Positions 16,238-21,034 of a DNA stretch of 21,034 nucleotides are shown here, one piece after another (position 1 is the first letter of the stretch; each line of letters starts with the position of its first letter). The position numbers and the translations under genes are program-made. Below the pieces are notes generated by a model. The model was not told the origin of the DNA. It saw only the letters and a program-made list of their open reading frames with translations, and did not search any database. The stretch is from Campylobacteraceae bacterium. Its GTDB lineage: Bacteria > Campylobacterota > Campylobacteria > Campylobacterales > Sulfurovaceae. The stretch lies in NCBI GenBank assembly GCA_027081065.1, contig JALWLW010000038.1:1-21034 (forward strand). Reading direction: 5' to 3'.

Positions 16238-16243
16238 ATTATA
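16238..16243 (-). promoter_or_regulatory. -10 box of the first TetR gene (predicted leaderless transcript)
   Basis: TATAAT on the minus strand, followed by CTCCTT and then the ATG at 16231. Transcription would begin at or next to the start codon. The intervening CTCCTT cannot serve as a ribosome site. The -35 region overlaps the operator at 16260-16275 and is a weak match. Confidence 0.65.
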
Positions 16244-16259
16244 GCGAAAAATCTCTAAG

Positions 16260-16275
16260 TTGACCATAAGGTCAA
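16260..16275. promoter_or_regulatory. Operator 1, perfect inverted repeat TTGACC-ATAA-GGTCAA
   Basis: Perfect 6-4-6 inverted repeat in the TetR/NTF2 divergent region. It overlaps the -35 area of the TetR gene and a likely -35 (TTGACC) of the NTF2-like gene. The shape matches TetR-family operators such as the RutR site (TTGACCAnnTGGTCAA). Binding by the adjacent TetR is inference. Confidence 0.75.
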
Positions 16276-16292
16276 ATGAGTTATCTTTTCAC

Positions 16293-16308
16293 TTGACTAA
16301 AAGGTCAA
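16293..16308. promoter_or_regulatory. Operator 2, TTGACT-AAAA-GGTCAA
   Basis: Second copy of the same 16-bp site with a single mismatch in one half. Its centre is 33 bp from that of operator 1, close to three helical turns, so two dimers could bind on one face. It lies just before the ribosome site of the NTF2-like gene. Confidence 0.72.
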
Positions 16309-16321
16309 AAAAGGAATAATC

Positions 16322-16777
16322 ATGACCCCAATCCAACCCCCTATCACAGGTGAAGAGAAACAATACAACAACAAAATGCACGAAGCTTTAGTAGAGTTTT
16401 ACAAAGCTTTCAACCAAAGAGATTTTAACCTCATGCAGAAAAATTGGCTCAACAACGAAGAGATAGCCATGGACAACCCACTAGGTGGTATCAAAAGAGG
16501 ATGGGAAGAGATTAAAACCATCTACAGTCGTATCTTCTCAGGTCAAGCCAAAGTCTATGTAGAGTTTTACGACTACACCATTGTAACTTTAGATGGTGGT
16601 TTTGTAGCCATCGGTCGTGAGCGTGGGTGGGTAGAGACCAAAGGTGAAAAGCTAGACTTAGCCATTCGTACCAGTCGGGTTTATAAGTTGGTAGAGGGAG
16701 AGTACAAACAGGTTCACCATCATGGGTCTATTGAGAGTCCTGACTTGTTGAAGAGGTATCAGGAGTTGGTGAGGTAG
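16322..16777 (+). CDS. SnoaL/NTF2-like (DUF4440-type) protein
   Basis: 151-aa cytoplasmic protein of the cone-shaped NTF2 fold: an N-terminal helical part (EALVEFYKAFNQRDFNLMQKNWL), then GWEEIKTIYSRIFSG and curved sheet strands (VYVEFYDYTIVTLDGGFVAIGRERGW), and a HHHGSIESPDLL segment that may line the cavity. The family includes enzymes and ligand-binding proteins and the substrate is not predictable. The ribosome site AAGGA (16311-16315) lies 6 nt before the ATG. Divergent from the TetR gene with both operators between them, so a likely repressed target. Confidence 0.8.
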   Translation: MTPIQPPITGEEKQYNNKMHEALVEFYKAFNQRDFNLMQKNWLNNEEIAMDNPLGGIKRGWEEIKTIYSRIFSGQAKVYVEFYDYTIVTLDGGFVAIGRERGWVETKGEKLDLAIRTSRVYKLVEGEYKQVHHHGSIESPDLLKRYQELVR

Positions 16778-16791
16778 AGTTTTAAACTCTA
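16775..16791. terminator. Palindromic hairpin holding the stop codons of two convergent genes
   Basis: TAGAGTTTTAAACTCTA gives a 7-bp stem with a 3-nt loop. Its first three bases are the TAG of the NTF2-like gene and its last three are the reverse complement of the TAG of the DUF1801 gene. A T run follows on the plus strand. Only a weak terminator is expected because the stem is A/T-rich. Confidence 0.5.
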
Positions 16792-17160
16792 TTTTACTTC
16801 AATATATTTCCTAATCTCCTTCATCTCAAACCCCTCAATATTAAGAAGCAAACTCTCCTCTATCATAGCCTTTAACAACGCTTCATCAACACTATCTTCC
16901 TCTTTAAAATACAAATGCCTTACAATCTTACCGTTACCTTTCAACTGTGGAAACTTCTCTTGGAGCTTATGCCCTTTTCCGAAAGCAACAACTAAAACAT
17001 CGCCTTTGGTTCGCATCATCACAACAACTCCATAACTATCACGATAAGAAGTCTGCTTGGCATTTTTTAGCTCTGTTATCTCATCATAAGAGAGCAGTAG
17101 TTTTCGTAGAGTTTGAAAGTTTTTAGCATGTTGGCTTTTTAGGTCTATGTCATATTGCAT
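16789..17160 (-). CDS. DUF1801 (YdhG-like) protein
   Basis: About 123-aa small cytoplasmic protein with the DUF1801 pattern: LRKLLLSYDEITE near the N-terminus, then MRTKGDVLVVAFGKGHKLQEKFPQLKG (about 50-75) and a final helix KAMIEESL. The function of this family is not established. I chose the ATG at 17160, where TGATG gives a 1-nt overlap with the upstream YjbR gene; a GTG one codon earlier is possible, and both follow AGGAG. The pairing of DUF1801 with YjbR suggests co-function, but what it does is unknown. Confidence 0.78.
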   Translation of the reverse strand: MQYDIDLKSQHAKNFQTLRKLLLSYDEITELKNAKQTSYRDSYGVVVMMRTKGDVLVVAFGKGHKLQEKFPQLKGNGKIVRHLYFKEEDSVDEALLKAMIEESLLLNIEGFEMKEIRKYIEVK

Positions 17161-17510
17161 CACCCTAACTCCTCACGCTTTTTCTTGGTCAAGCTTTTAT
17201 ATACCAACTCATAAGAGTGGTCTATGAGCTCTTTAATGGTCTCATCATCGACATCTGACGCTTCTAAAGTAAGGGTATTCCAATGTTTTTTGTTCATATG
17301 ATACCCTCCACGAATGCCCTCATAGATACTCCGAAGCTCCAAAGAGTAAATAGGGTCACACTTTAGGTTTACCTCTAGGGGATGTTTCTCTGAAGTTAAA
17401 GCAAACATCTTTTGAGCTATACGATAGACACGTACTTTTTCATCAAATGGATAGTCAAACGTTGCCCCTTGTTTCGATAGTAAATAGCTGTCTAGTTCTT
17501 TAAAAGTCAT
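17160..17510 (-). CDS. MmcQ/YjbR family protein
   Basis: 116-aa protein of the MmcQ/YjbR family, a CyaY-like fold. Typical segments are KQGATFDYPFDEKVRVYRIAQKMFAL near the start, a VNLKCDP strand (about 47-53), IRGGYHMNKKHWNTL (about 66-80) and a C-terminal LIDHSYELVYKSLTKK helix. Called DNA-binding in some databases, but the role is unproven. An AAGGA ribosome site precedes the ATG. It is followed by the overlapping DUF1801 gene. Divergent from the second TetR gene, so it may share regulation with it, though the TetR operator lies at the far side of the spacer. Confidence 0.85.
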   Translation of the reverse strand: MTFKELDSYLLSKQGATFDYPFDEKVRVYRIAQKMFALTSEKHPLEVNLKCDPIYSLELRSIYEGIRGGYHMNKKHWNTLTLEASDVDDETIKELIDHSYELVYKSLTKKKREELG

Positions 17511-17528
17511 CTGAATCCTTCATTTGTT

Positions 17529-17537
17529 AGTATATCA
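17529..17537 (-). promoter_or_regulatory. Extended -10 promoter of the YjbR-DUF1801 pair
   Basis: On the minus strand the sequence reads TGATATACT, that is TGn-TATACT (TATACT at 17529-17534), about 20 nt before the YjbR ATG. A TTAGAA 17 nt upstream is a passable -35. Confidence 0.5.
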
Positions 17538-17595
17538 CTTTTTAAGAAAAGTTCTAAAGTTAACCACAAAATTTTTCAACTAAAAACAAAAAAAC

Positions 17596-17624
17596 TTGAC
17601 ATTTTAAACTACTTAGTCTATAAT
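17596..17624 (+). promoter_or_regulatory. Consensus sigma-70 promoter of the second TetR gene
   Basis: TTGACA (17596-17601), a 17-nt spacer and TATAAT (17619-17624): a full consensus match. The ATG follows 6 nt after the -10, so the transcript is predicted to begin at or beside the start codon (leaderless). Confidence 0.85.
17606..17619. promoter_or_regulatory. Operator A of the second TetR (AAACTACTTAGTCT)
   Basis: Near-palindrome AAACTA-CT-TAGTCT sitting inside the -35/-10 spacer, the ideal spot for a repressor. The inverted form recurs twice upstream of the AhpD-like gene, with the combined pattern AAACYAnnTRGTTT. Repressor identity is inference. Confidence 0.7.
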
Positions 17625-17630
17625 TGTCCC

Positions 17631-18221
17631 ATGAGAAAAACAAAAGGAAGACCAAAGTCCTTTGATGACAAAGAGGTTATCACTTTGGCAATGAACTATT
17701 TTTGGGAACATGGCTATGCGAGTAGCTCTTTAGATGAACTTCTAAAAGCGATGAATATCTCAAAAGGGAGCTTCTATCACGTCTTTAAGAGCAAAGAGGA
17801 GCTGTTTACCAAAACCATTGAACTCTACCGAGCAGAGCAGTTTTCGTTTTTGGACAAGCTCAAAAAAGAAGTAGGTGTCAAGAAGATGATGTTGCAACTC
17901 GTCGAGATGACACTACAAGAGCTAAAAGAGACAGGGAAGATTAAAGGCTGTCTGCTTATGAACTCGGGCAAAGAGTGTTATGGTCGCTACCCAGATTTGA
18001 GCAATCAAATTAAAAATGAGTACATTGCTATGCAAGAGTTTTTCGCCCAATCCATCGCAGAGGGTCAAAAAAATGGCGAGATAAGCCAAGAGTTAGAGGC
18101 TCATCAAATAAGTACCCGTTTTATGAACTCTCTTAATGGACTTGTTTTGTCGGTTCAAGCAGGGGCAACGGAGCAGATGATTGAGAGTGTTGTTGAACAA
18201 TTAAATGAAATATTAAAATAA
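17631..18221 (+). CDS. TetR-family regulator, NemR-like
   Basis: 196-aa repressor. The N-terminal HTH follows the AcrR/NemR style: GRPKSFDDKEVITLAMNYFWEHGYASSSL then ISKGSFYHVFKSKEELF (about 43-59). The ligand domain has KGCLLMNSGKECYGRYPDLS with C107 and C116, closely placed like the sensor cysteines of E. coli NemR (Cys106, Cys116), which respond to electrophiles and hypochlorite. It is transcribed from a full-consensus promoter with an operator in the spacer, and is closed by a strong hairpin before the AhpD-like gene. Likely autoregulated and controlling the gene downstream; the ligand is unknown. Confidence 0.9.
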   Translation: MRKTKGRPKSFDDKEVITLAMNYFWEHGYASSSLDELLKAMNISKGSFYHVFKSKEELFTKTIELYRAEQFSFLDKLKKEVGVKKMMLQLVEMTLQELKETGKIKGCLLMNSGKECYGRYPDLSNQIKNEYIAMQEFFAQSIAEGQKNGEISQELEAHQISTRFMNSLNGLVLSVQAGATEQMIESVVEQLNEILK

Positions 18222-18270
18222 AAAGCAGTTTCAAGAAGCAAAATCTGTGCTTTTTGGAACTGCTTTTTTT
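18221..18270 (+). terminator. Strong rho-independent terminator after the second TetR gene
   Basis: Twenty-pair stem with only two G-U wobbles: arm 18221-18240 pairs with 18248-18267 around a 7-nt loop, followed by T residues. It starts on the last base of the TAA. It separates the TetR transcript from the AhpD-like gene, which has its own promoter. Confidence 0.9.
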
Positions 18271-18282
18271 ATAGATATTTTT

Positions 18283-18296
18283 AAACCAAGTAGTTT
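18283..18296. promoter_or_regulatory. Operator B (AAACCAAGTAGTTT)
   Basis: Imperfect inverted repeat AAACCA-AG-TAGTTT. Its reverse complement, extended by one base, matches operator A at 13 of 15 positions. It lies about 23 nt upstream of the predicted -35 of the AhpD-like gene. Confidence 0.65.
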
Positions 18297-18318
18297 AAAA
18301 ATATCACGGTACCATATA

Positions 18319-18347
18319 TTGAAAGTTAGTAATCTCAGGTGTATTTT
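18319..18347 (+). promoter_or_regulatory. Promoter of the AhpD-like gene
   Basis: TTGAAA (18319-18324), a 17-nt spacer, TATTTT (18342-18347), with the predicted start falling inside operator C. The ATG is at 18377. Confidence 0.55.
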
Positions 18348-18348
18348 T

Positions 18349-18362
18349 ATACCAATCAGTTT
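18349..18362. promoter_or_regulatory. Operator C (ATACCAATCAGTTT)
   Basis: Third, most diverged copy of the motif, directly after the predicted -10 and 66 bp centre-to-centre from operator B. In this position a bound repressor would block transcription start. Confidence 0.55.
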
Positions 18363-18376
18363 AATAAGGAAAAAAA

Positions 18377-18901
18377 ATGAGTCTATTAAAAGTAGCAACC
18401 ATAGAAGAGGCAGAGGGTGAAGTAAAAGAGATATTTCAAGAGATAGAGGCAACATTTGGAATGTTACCAGAGGGGATTTCGCTTTGGAGTCTTAACCCAA
18501 AAGCATTGAAGTTTCAATGGGAGTCGATAAAAGATGTCTTCTCTAAAGATGAAGATACCCAAAAAATGCACACTATCATTCGTTATTTGGTCTCAGAAAA
18601 GAACCACTGTGAATACTGTGTAGGACTAAACGGTGGAATGTTAATGAATATGTTTGGCATGAGTGAAGAGGAGTTAAAAGCATTAGGAAACAATTTAGCA
18701 TCGGCAAACTTAACGCCTAAAAACCAAACTCTTTTAGAGTTAGCCATGAGTGCCATTGTTGAGCCAAAAGCAGTTAGTAGTGACAAGTTGCAAGAGCTAC
18801 GAGAGATGGGCATTAGTGAAGAGGAGATTTTCAATGTTGTCCTATCGGCTAGTCAAATGTTGGTGGTCAATACGCTGTTTGATACCTTTGATGTTGGGTA
18901 A
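18377..18901 (+). CDS. AhpD-like / carboxymuconolactone decarboxylase family protein
   Basis: 174-aa all-helical cytoplasmic protein of the AhpD/CMD superfamily, peroxidase-related branch. The redox motif is C78-EY-C81 in SEKNHCEYCVGLNGG, with E74 upstream, as expected for a CxxC peroxidase or disulfide reductase. The length suits this branch. AAGGA (18366-18370) lies 6 nt before the ATG. It is separated from the NemR-like TetR gene by a terminator but shares its operator motif, so it is the best candidate target of that repressor. The physiological substrate is unknown; a peroxide or reactive carbonyl is plausible. Its last 35 nt overlap the convergent methyltransferase gene. Confidence 0.88.
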   Translation: MSLLKVATIEEAEGEVKEIFQEIEATFGMLPEGISLWSLNPKALKFQWESIKDVFSKDEDTQKMHTIIRYLVSEKNHCEYCVGLNGGMLMNMFGMSEEELKALGNNLASANLTPKNQTLLELAMSAIVEPKAVSSDKLQELREMGISEEEIFNVVLSASQMLVVNTLFDTFDVG

Positions 18902-19544
18902 ATGATGAGATGGTTACCCCAATAACCATCTCACTCAAATAGTACTCCACAGAGAGAATCTCTCCTCCACTCTGTGCTACCACCTCTTCTATCTCCTCCA
19001 TAGAGAGCTTAGTAGCTAGTTTATGCCAACTCTTAAGAGCCTCTTTTGAGAAATTTGTGAGTTGGTAGGTGTTGATAAGACACTCTAAATCTCTGTTGTT
19101 AAATCCTTTAATAGGAACTAAAAAACTGACAACTCCACCCTGTTCACAAACACGTAACATCTCTTTTAGTACAGCAACTCGGTCATCTACTACATTAAGC
19201 AATGAAGAGGCAAGAACAGCGTCAAAACTCTCTGTTTTAAACTTAAGCTCTAACGCGTCTCTAACAAAAAATCTAATATTTGGGTTCTCTTTTTGTGCCT
19301 TTTTTAGCATCTTTTTTGAGATATCAACACCCACAACATGATGACCCAAAGAGTCTAAATGACTACTCAACAGACCTGTAGCTGAACCAACCTCAAGGAG
19401 TCGACTTTTGGGTTTTAGTTTTTGCTTTTTGACCCAATGGTGTAACATCTCTTTGTACCAATCTAACTCATTGATTTTTTGAAATAGGGTTGAGGGTGAT
19501 AAGAGTAGTAAAACTCTTATCTCTAGCCAATAGAACCACTGCAT
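18867..19544 (-). CDS. Class I SAM-dependent methyltransferase
   Basis: 225-aa cytoplasmic methyltransferase. Motif I is LLEVGSATGLL (49-59), with the acidic residue ending strand two in VVGVDIS (D74). FDAVLASSLLNVVDD is the motif II/III region. The UbiE/Methyltransf_11 group fits, but the acceptor is not predictable. An AGGAG site lies 4-5 nt before the ATG, and a TATTTT/TTGAAT promoter pair (16-nt spacer) is visible at 19568-19595. The 3' end overlaps the convergent AhpD-like gene by 35 nt; the final dozen residues are the part in the overlap and may be poorly conserved. Confidence 0.88.
   Translation of the reverse strand: MQWFYWLEIRVLLLLSPSTLFQKINELDWYKEMLHHWVKKQKLKPKSRLLEVGSATGLLSSHLDSLGHHVVGVDISKKMLKKAQKENPNIRFFVRDALELKFKTESFDAVLASSLLNVVDDRVAVLKEMLRVCEQGGVVSFLVPIKGFNNRDLECLINTYQLTNFSKEALKSWHKLATKLSMEEIEEVVAQSGGEILSVEYYLSEMVIGVTISSFTQHQRYQTAY
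18906..18933. repeat. Perfect 11-bp hairpin between convergent genes, inside the methyltransferase 3' coding part
   Basis: TGAGATGGTTA pairs perfectly with TAACCATCTCA across the 6-nt loop CCCCAA, 5 nt after the AhpD-like stop. It is also coding on the minus strand (MVIGVTIS segment). No U-run follows, so it may stabilise the 3' end or pause polymerase rather than act as a classic terminator. Confidence 0.6.
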
Positions 19545-19567
19545 ATGTCTCCTTTTTCAATGTGAAT

Positions 19568-19595
19568 AAAATAAGCTCAAATCTTGTAGATTCAA
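19568..19595 (-). promoter_or_regulatory. Probable promoter of the methyltransferase
   Basis: Minus-strand TTGAAT (19590-19595), 16-nt spacer, TATTTT (19568-19573), a modest match about 25 nt before the ATG. Confidence 0.35.
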
Positions 19596-19654
19596 TTTCA
19601 TTAACCCTATAGAGGAATAGCCTAATTGTAAATATTTTATCATAATTTTAATGA

Positions 19655-20374
19655 CTAAAGCCCCTTAACTATCAACAAAAAAGCCCCAAACACAGCCATG
19701 CCCAACACAACTATTTTCGTATATTTTGGGTTAAAATACTTAGCAAACATGGGAGCTATAAAAAACCCTATCATAAACCCAGGCATAAGGTAAAATCCAG
19801 AGATTAGGTCTTCATAAGAGAATTCACCTACAAGATAAAAGACCAAAAGCATCGCTAAAGAGAACAGCGTATACAAAAAAGCCAATGAATCTTTAATGGA
19901 AGATAAAGAATGGTTTTGAAATAAAAGTGCCAATATCTGCCCACCTGAAAGGGCTAATGTGCCTATGAGTCCAGCCATAAAACCACCTGCATAATTTATT
20001 TTTCGTCCCAGTTTAAAGCTCTTAACTTTAATGCTTATAAGCACTGAAATCAATATAAGCACCCCAAAAAGTACCCCTAAATGTTGCACTTCTATATTTT
20101 TTAAAATATAGACAGCCACAAAAATACCAAGAAGCATCCCAAAACCAATTTGGGGCATGTTATCGGTATCTATATGTTCACGTCCTTGATAAGCCATCAT
20201 CACCGTTAAGGTAAGTGAGGCAAATACCACAGGTACAGGTAGCAAACTATAACTAATCATCGCCAAAAAAGGTACGATGATAATACCCACACTAATACCT
20301 GTTGCCATTTGTAAAATTGAGCTAACAATCAATATAAAGTTAACCAATAAAAATATTTCTAATGTCCATTCCAT
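19655..20374 (-). CDS. TauE/SafE (TSUP) family membrane permease
   Basis: 239-aa inner-membrane protein with about eight helices in the two-fold TSUP pattern. The first half has SSILQMATGISVGIIIVPFLAM (18-39) and the second has GGFMAGLIGTLALSGGQILALLF (130-152), the paired glycine-rich re-entrant-like motifs of the family. Members export sulfite, sulfoacetate or related organosulfur anions; the substrate here is unknown. An AGGATAGAG ribosome site precedes the ATG. Two palindromes upstream (20406-20423 and 20442-20455) suggest regulated expression, but no adjacent regulator is obvious. Confidence 0.88.
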   Translation of the reverse strand: MEWTLEIFLLVNFILIVSSILQMATGISVGIIIVPFLAMISYSLLPVPVVFASLTLTVMMAYQGREHIDTDNMPQIGFGMLLGIFVAVYILKNIEVQHLGVLFGVLILISVLISIKVKSFKLGRKINYAGGFMAGLIGTLALSGGQILALLFQNHSLSSIKDSLAFLYTLFSLAMLLVFYLVGEFSYEDLISGFYLMPGFMIGFFIAPMFAKYFNPKYTKIVVLGMAVFGAFLLIVKGL

Positions 20375-20405
20375 TACTCTATCCTAAAGTTTTAAAAGAA
20401 AAATA

Positions 20406-20423
20406 TGTTCTAAGTGTAGAACA
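20406..20423. promoter_or_regulatory. Inverted repeat TGTTCTA-AGTG-TAGAACA upstream of the TSUP gene
   Basis: Perfect 7-4-7 inverted repeat 31 nt before the TSUP start codon. The size and position are those of an operator. The regulator is unknown. Confidence 0.5.
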
Positions 20424-20441
20424 AAAATAAGTTTGTAAAAA

Positions 20442-20455
20442 TGATAAATTTATCA
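20442..20455. promoter_or_regulatory. Perfect 14-bp palindrome TGATAAATTTATCA
   Basis: Fully self-complementary 14-mer about 18 nt from the first inverted repeat, in the TSUP upstream region. It could be a second regulatory site or a weak hairpin end for a small upstream reading frame. Being A/T-only in the core, chance is possible. Confidence 0.4.
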
Positions 20456-20475
20456 GTGAGTTAAAAAGTAATAGG

Positions 20476-20535
20476 CTAAAGCCAGAGAGTAAGAAGCATT
20501 TTTGTAGGTTGAATGTAGATAATAATATTTTTCAT
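20476..20535 (-). CDS. Candidate small ORF (19 aa), possibly frameshifted
   Basis: ATG at 20533-20535 with a strong AAGGAG site (20542-20547) 6 nt upstream and a TATACT box (20566-20571) further up. The ATG frame stops after 19 residues (MKNIIIYIQPTKMLLTLWL). Another frame, joined to the same ATG by adding one A to the A5 run after it, would give a 27-residue product ending at 20453. That frame has a more protein-like reading, with STYKNASYSLALAYYF. Either the small gene is frameshifted or this is chance. This spacer (20375-20639) holds no other gene that I can see. Confidence 0.3.
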   Translation of the reverse strand: MKNIIIYIQPTKMLLTLWL

Positions 20536-20639
20536 GTTTTGCTCCTTAAAATTTTAATAGGGGGAAGTATAGAGTTTTTTATGTTTGAGTTTGTTGAGGG
20601 TAGCGTGTAGCAACCTAATGTCTCACGCTGTCTATTCCT

Positions 20640-21034
20640 CTACTCACCCATAGGCGAACATATTTCTATAAGTGTACCCTCTATAGAACGTACATAACTC
20701 ACCGTCTGTCCCCATTCTTTTTCACTAGGTTCAGCTATAAGCTCTGCTCCATTTTTCACAGCATGTGCAGTGGCAGATGCTACATCATCATCTACAAAGA
20801 CAAGTTCAAGTCCTACAGGGTTTCCTTTTCGTGTGATTTTTTCATACTTATCATCAAAGTTCATTTTTCCCATCTCATAAGAAGCAAAACCTATAGTGGT
20901 CTCTCCTGATTTTAGTTCTGCATAGTACACTATGCTCTCTTCTTCAACCACCATCCCACGCTCAAAACCAAAAGCTTTTTCATAAAATGCTACCGTCTCT
21001 AGTACATCTTCTACATATATAATTGTATATCCAA
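20640..21034 (-). CDS. VOC-family (glyoxalase/bleomycin-resistance-like) protein, 5' end cut by the window
   Basis: The visible 131 codons start beyond the window edge; the frame is open to 21034. The N-terminal part reads YTIIYVEDVLETVAFYEKAF, the classic start of a VOC domain (a strand, then the 'FYekaFG' helix), followed by GLELVFVDDDVASATAHAV and a C-terminal GTLIEICSPMGE. The terminal metal-ligand Glu of the fold is probably in LIEI. An internal ATG at 20954 is not the true start, because conserved coding continues upstream. VOC members include glyoxalases, dioxygenases and resistance proteins; the substrate is unassigned. Confidence 0.88.
   Translation of the reverse strand, partial: GYTIIYVEDVLETVAFYEKAFGFERGMVVEEESIVYYAELKSGETTIGFASYEMGKMNFDDKYEKITRKGNPVGLELVFVDDDVASATAHAVKNGAELIAEPSEKEWGQTVSYVRSIEGTLIEICSPMGE

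Noticed and set aside
16232..16267. A 12-residue longer start for the first TetR at the ATG at 16267.
   Set aside because: That ATG is part of the operator palindrome and the TATAAT lies downstream of it, so the shorter start fits.
20602..20629. AGCGTG/CACGCT inverted repeat downstream of the VOC gene as a terminator.
   Set aside because: Only six pairs with a 16-nt loop and no T run; too weak to call.
1..21034. CRISPR array, tRNA, insertion sequence, toxin-antitoxin pair or defence system.
   Set aside because: I saw no repeat-spacer pattern, cloverleaf-like segment, transposase or matching gene pair. The small paired genes (YjbR/DUF1801) do not look like toxin and antitoxin.

Overview
The window is AT-rich bacterial chromosome that looks like Campylobacterota (Epsilonproteobacteria: Arcobacter, Sulfurimonas or Sulfurovum-like). 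The evidence is the base composition, the densely overlapping genes, and a divergent bamA/tyrA pair that, as I remember it, also occurs in Campylobacter jejuni. I cannot name a genus. I see no tRNA, rRNA, CRISPR array, insertion sequence or phage gene; the content is ordinary chromosomal plus small accessory regulator cassettes.

Layout. (1) 28-1982: an OmpR-type response regulator and its sensor histidine kinase, overlapping, with a non-ATG kinase start. (2) 2101-2352: a YfhL-type 2[4Fe-4S] ferredoxin, closed by a hairpin shared with the convergent bamA. (3) 2402-5612: bamA (minus) and tyrA (plus), divergent. (4) 5609-15186, all minus: one long, tightly packed bat-type run, moxR - DUF58 - DUF4381-like - batA - batB - CPBP protease - low-molecular-weight phosphatase - batC-like TPR - batD - DUF389 fusion protein - sanA-like. 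Neighbouring genes overlap or are separated by 12 nt or less. (5) 15316-18901: small stress-type cassettes. One is an ABM monooxygenase, a TetR regulator and a divergent NTF2-like protein, with two TTGAC-type operators between the last two. The next is a YjbR/DUF1801 pair, followed by a second, NemR-like TetR regulator and an AhpD-like protein that share a different operator motif. (6) 18867-21034: a methyltransferase, a TauE/SafE permease and a VOC protein cut by the window end.

How the genes work together. In the bat run, MoxR (AAA+ ATPase), DUF58 and the VWA proteins BatA and BatB form the core of a membrane-associated, chaperone-like system, and BatC and BatD are the periplasmic or membrane partners. 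The CAAX-type membrane protease and the protein tyrosine phosphatase are embedded between batB and batC with coupled start codons, which suggests they are made in step with the complex. The DUF389 protein carries an N-terminal region that reads like a diacylglycerol-kinase fold without its GGDGT motif, which is unusual.

Regulation is clearest in 16200-18400. Each TetR gene has a consensus -10 box (TATAAT) exactly 6 nt before its ATG, so both are probably leaderless. Their operators can be read by eye: TTGAC(C/T)-n4-GGTCAA twice, 33 bp apart, for the first, and AAACYAnnTRGTTT-like sites three times for the second. Both repressors have a cysteine in a GC(P/L)L motif, as in the electrophile sensor NemR. 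Together with the AhpD-like and ABM neighbours this suggests thiol, electrophile or oxidant sensing; that is inference.
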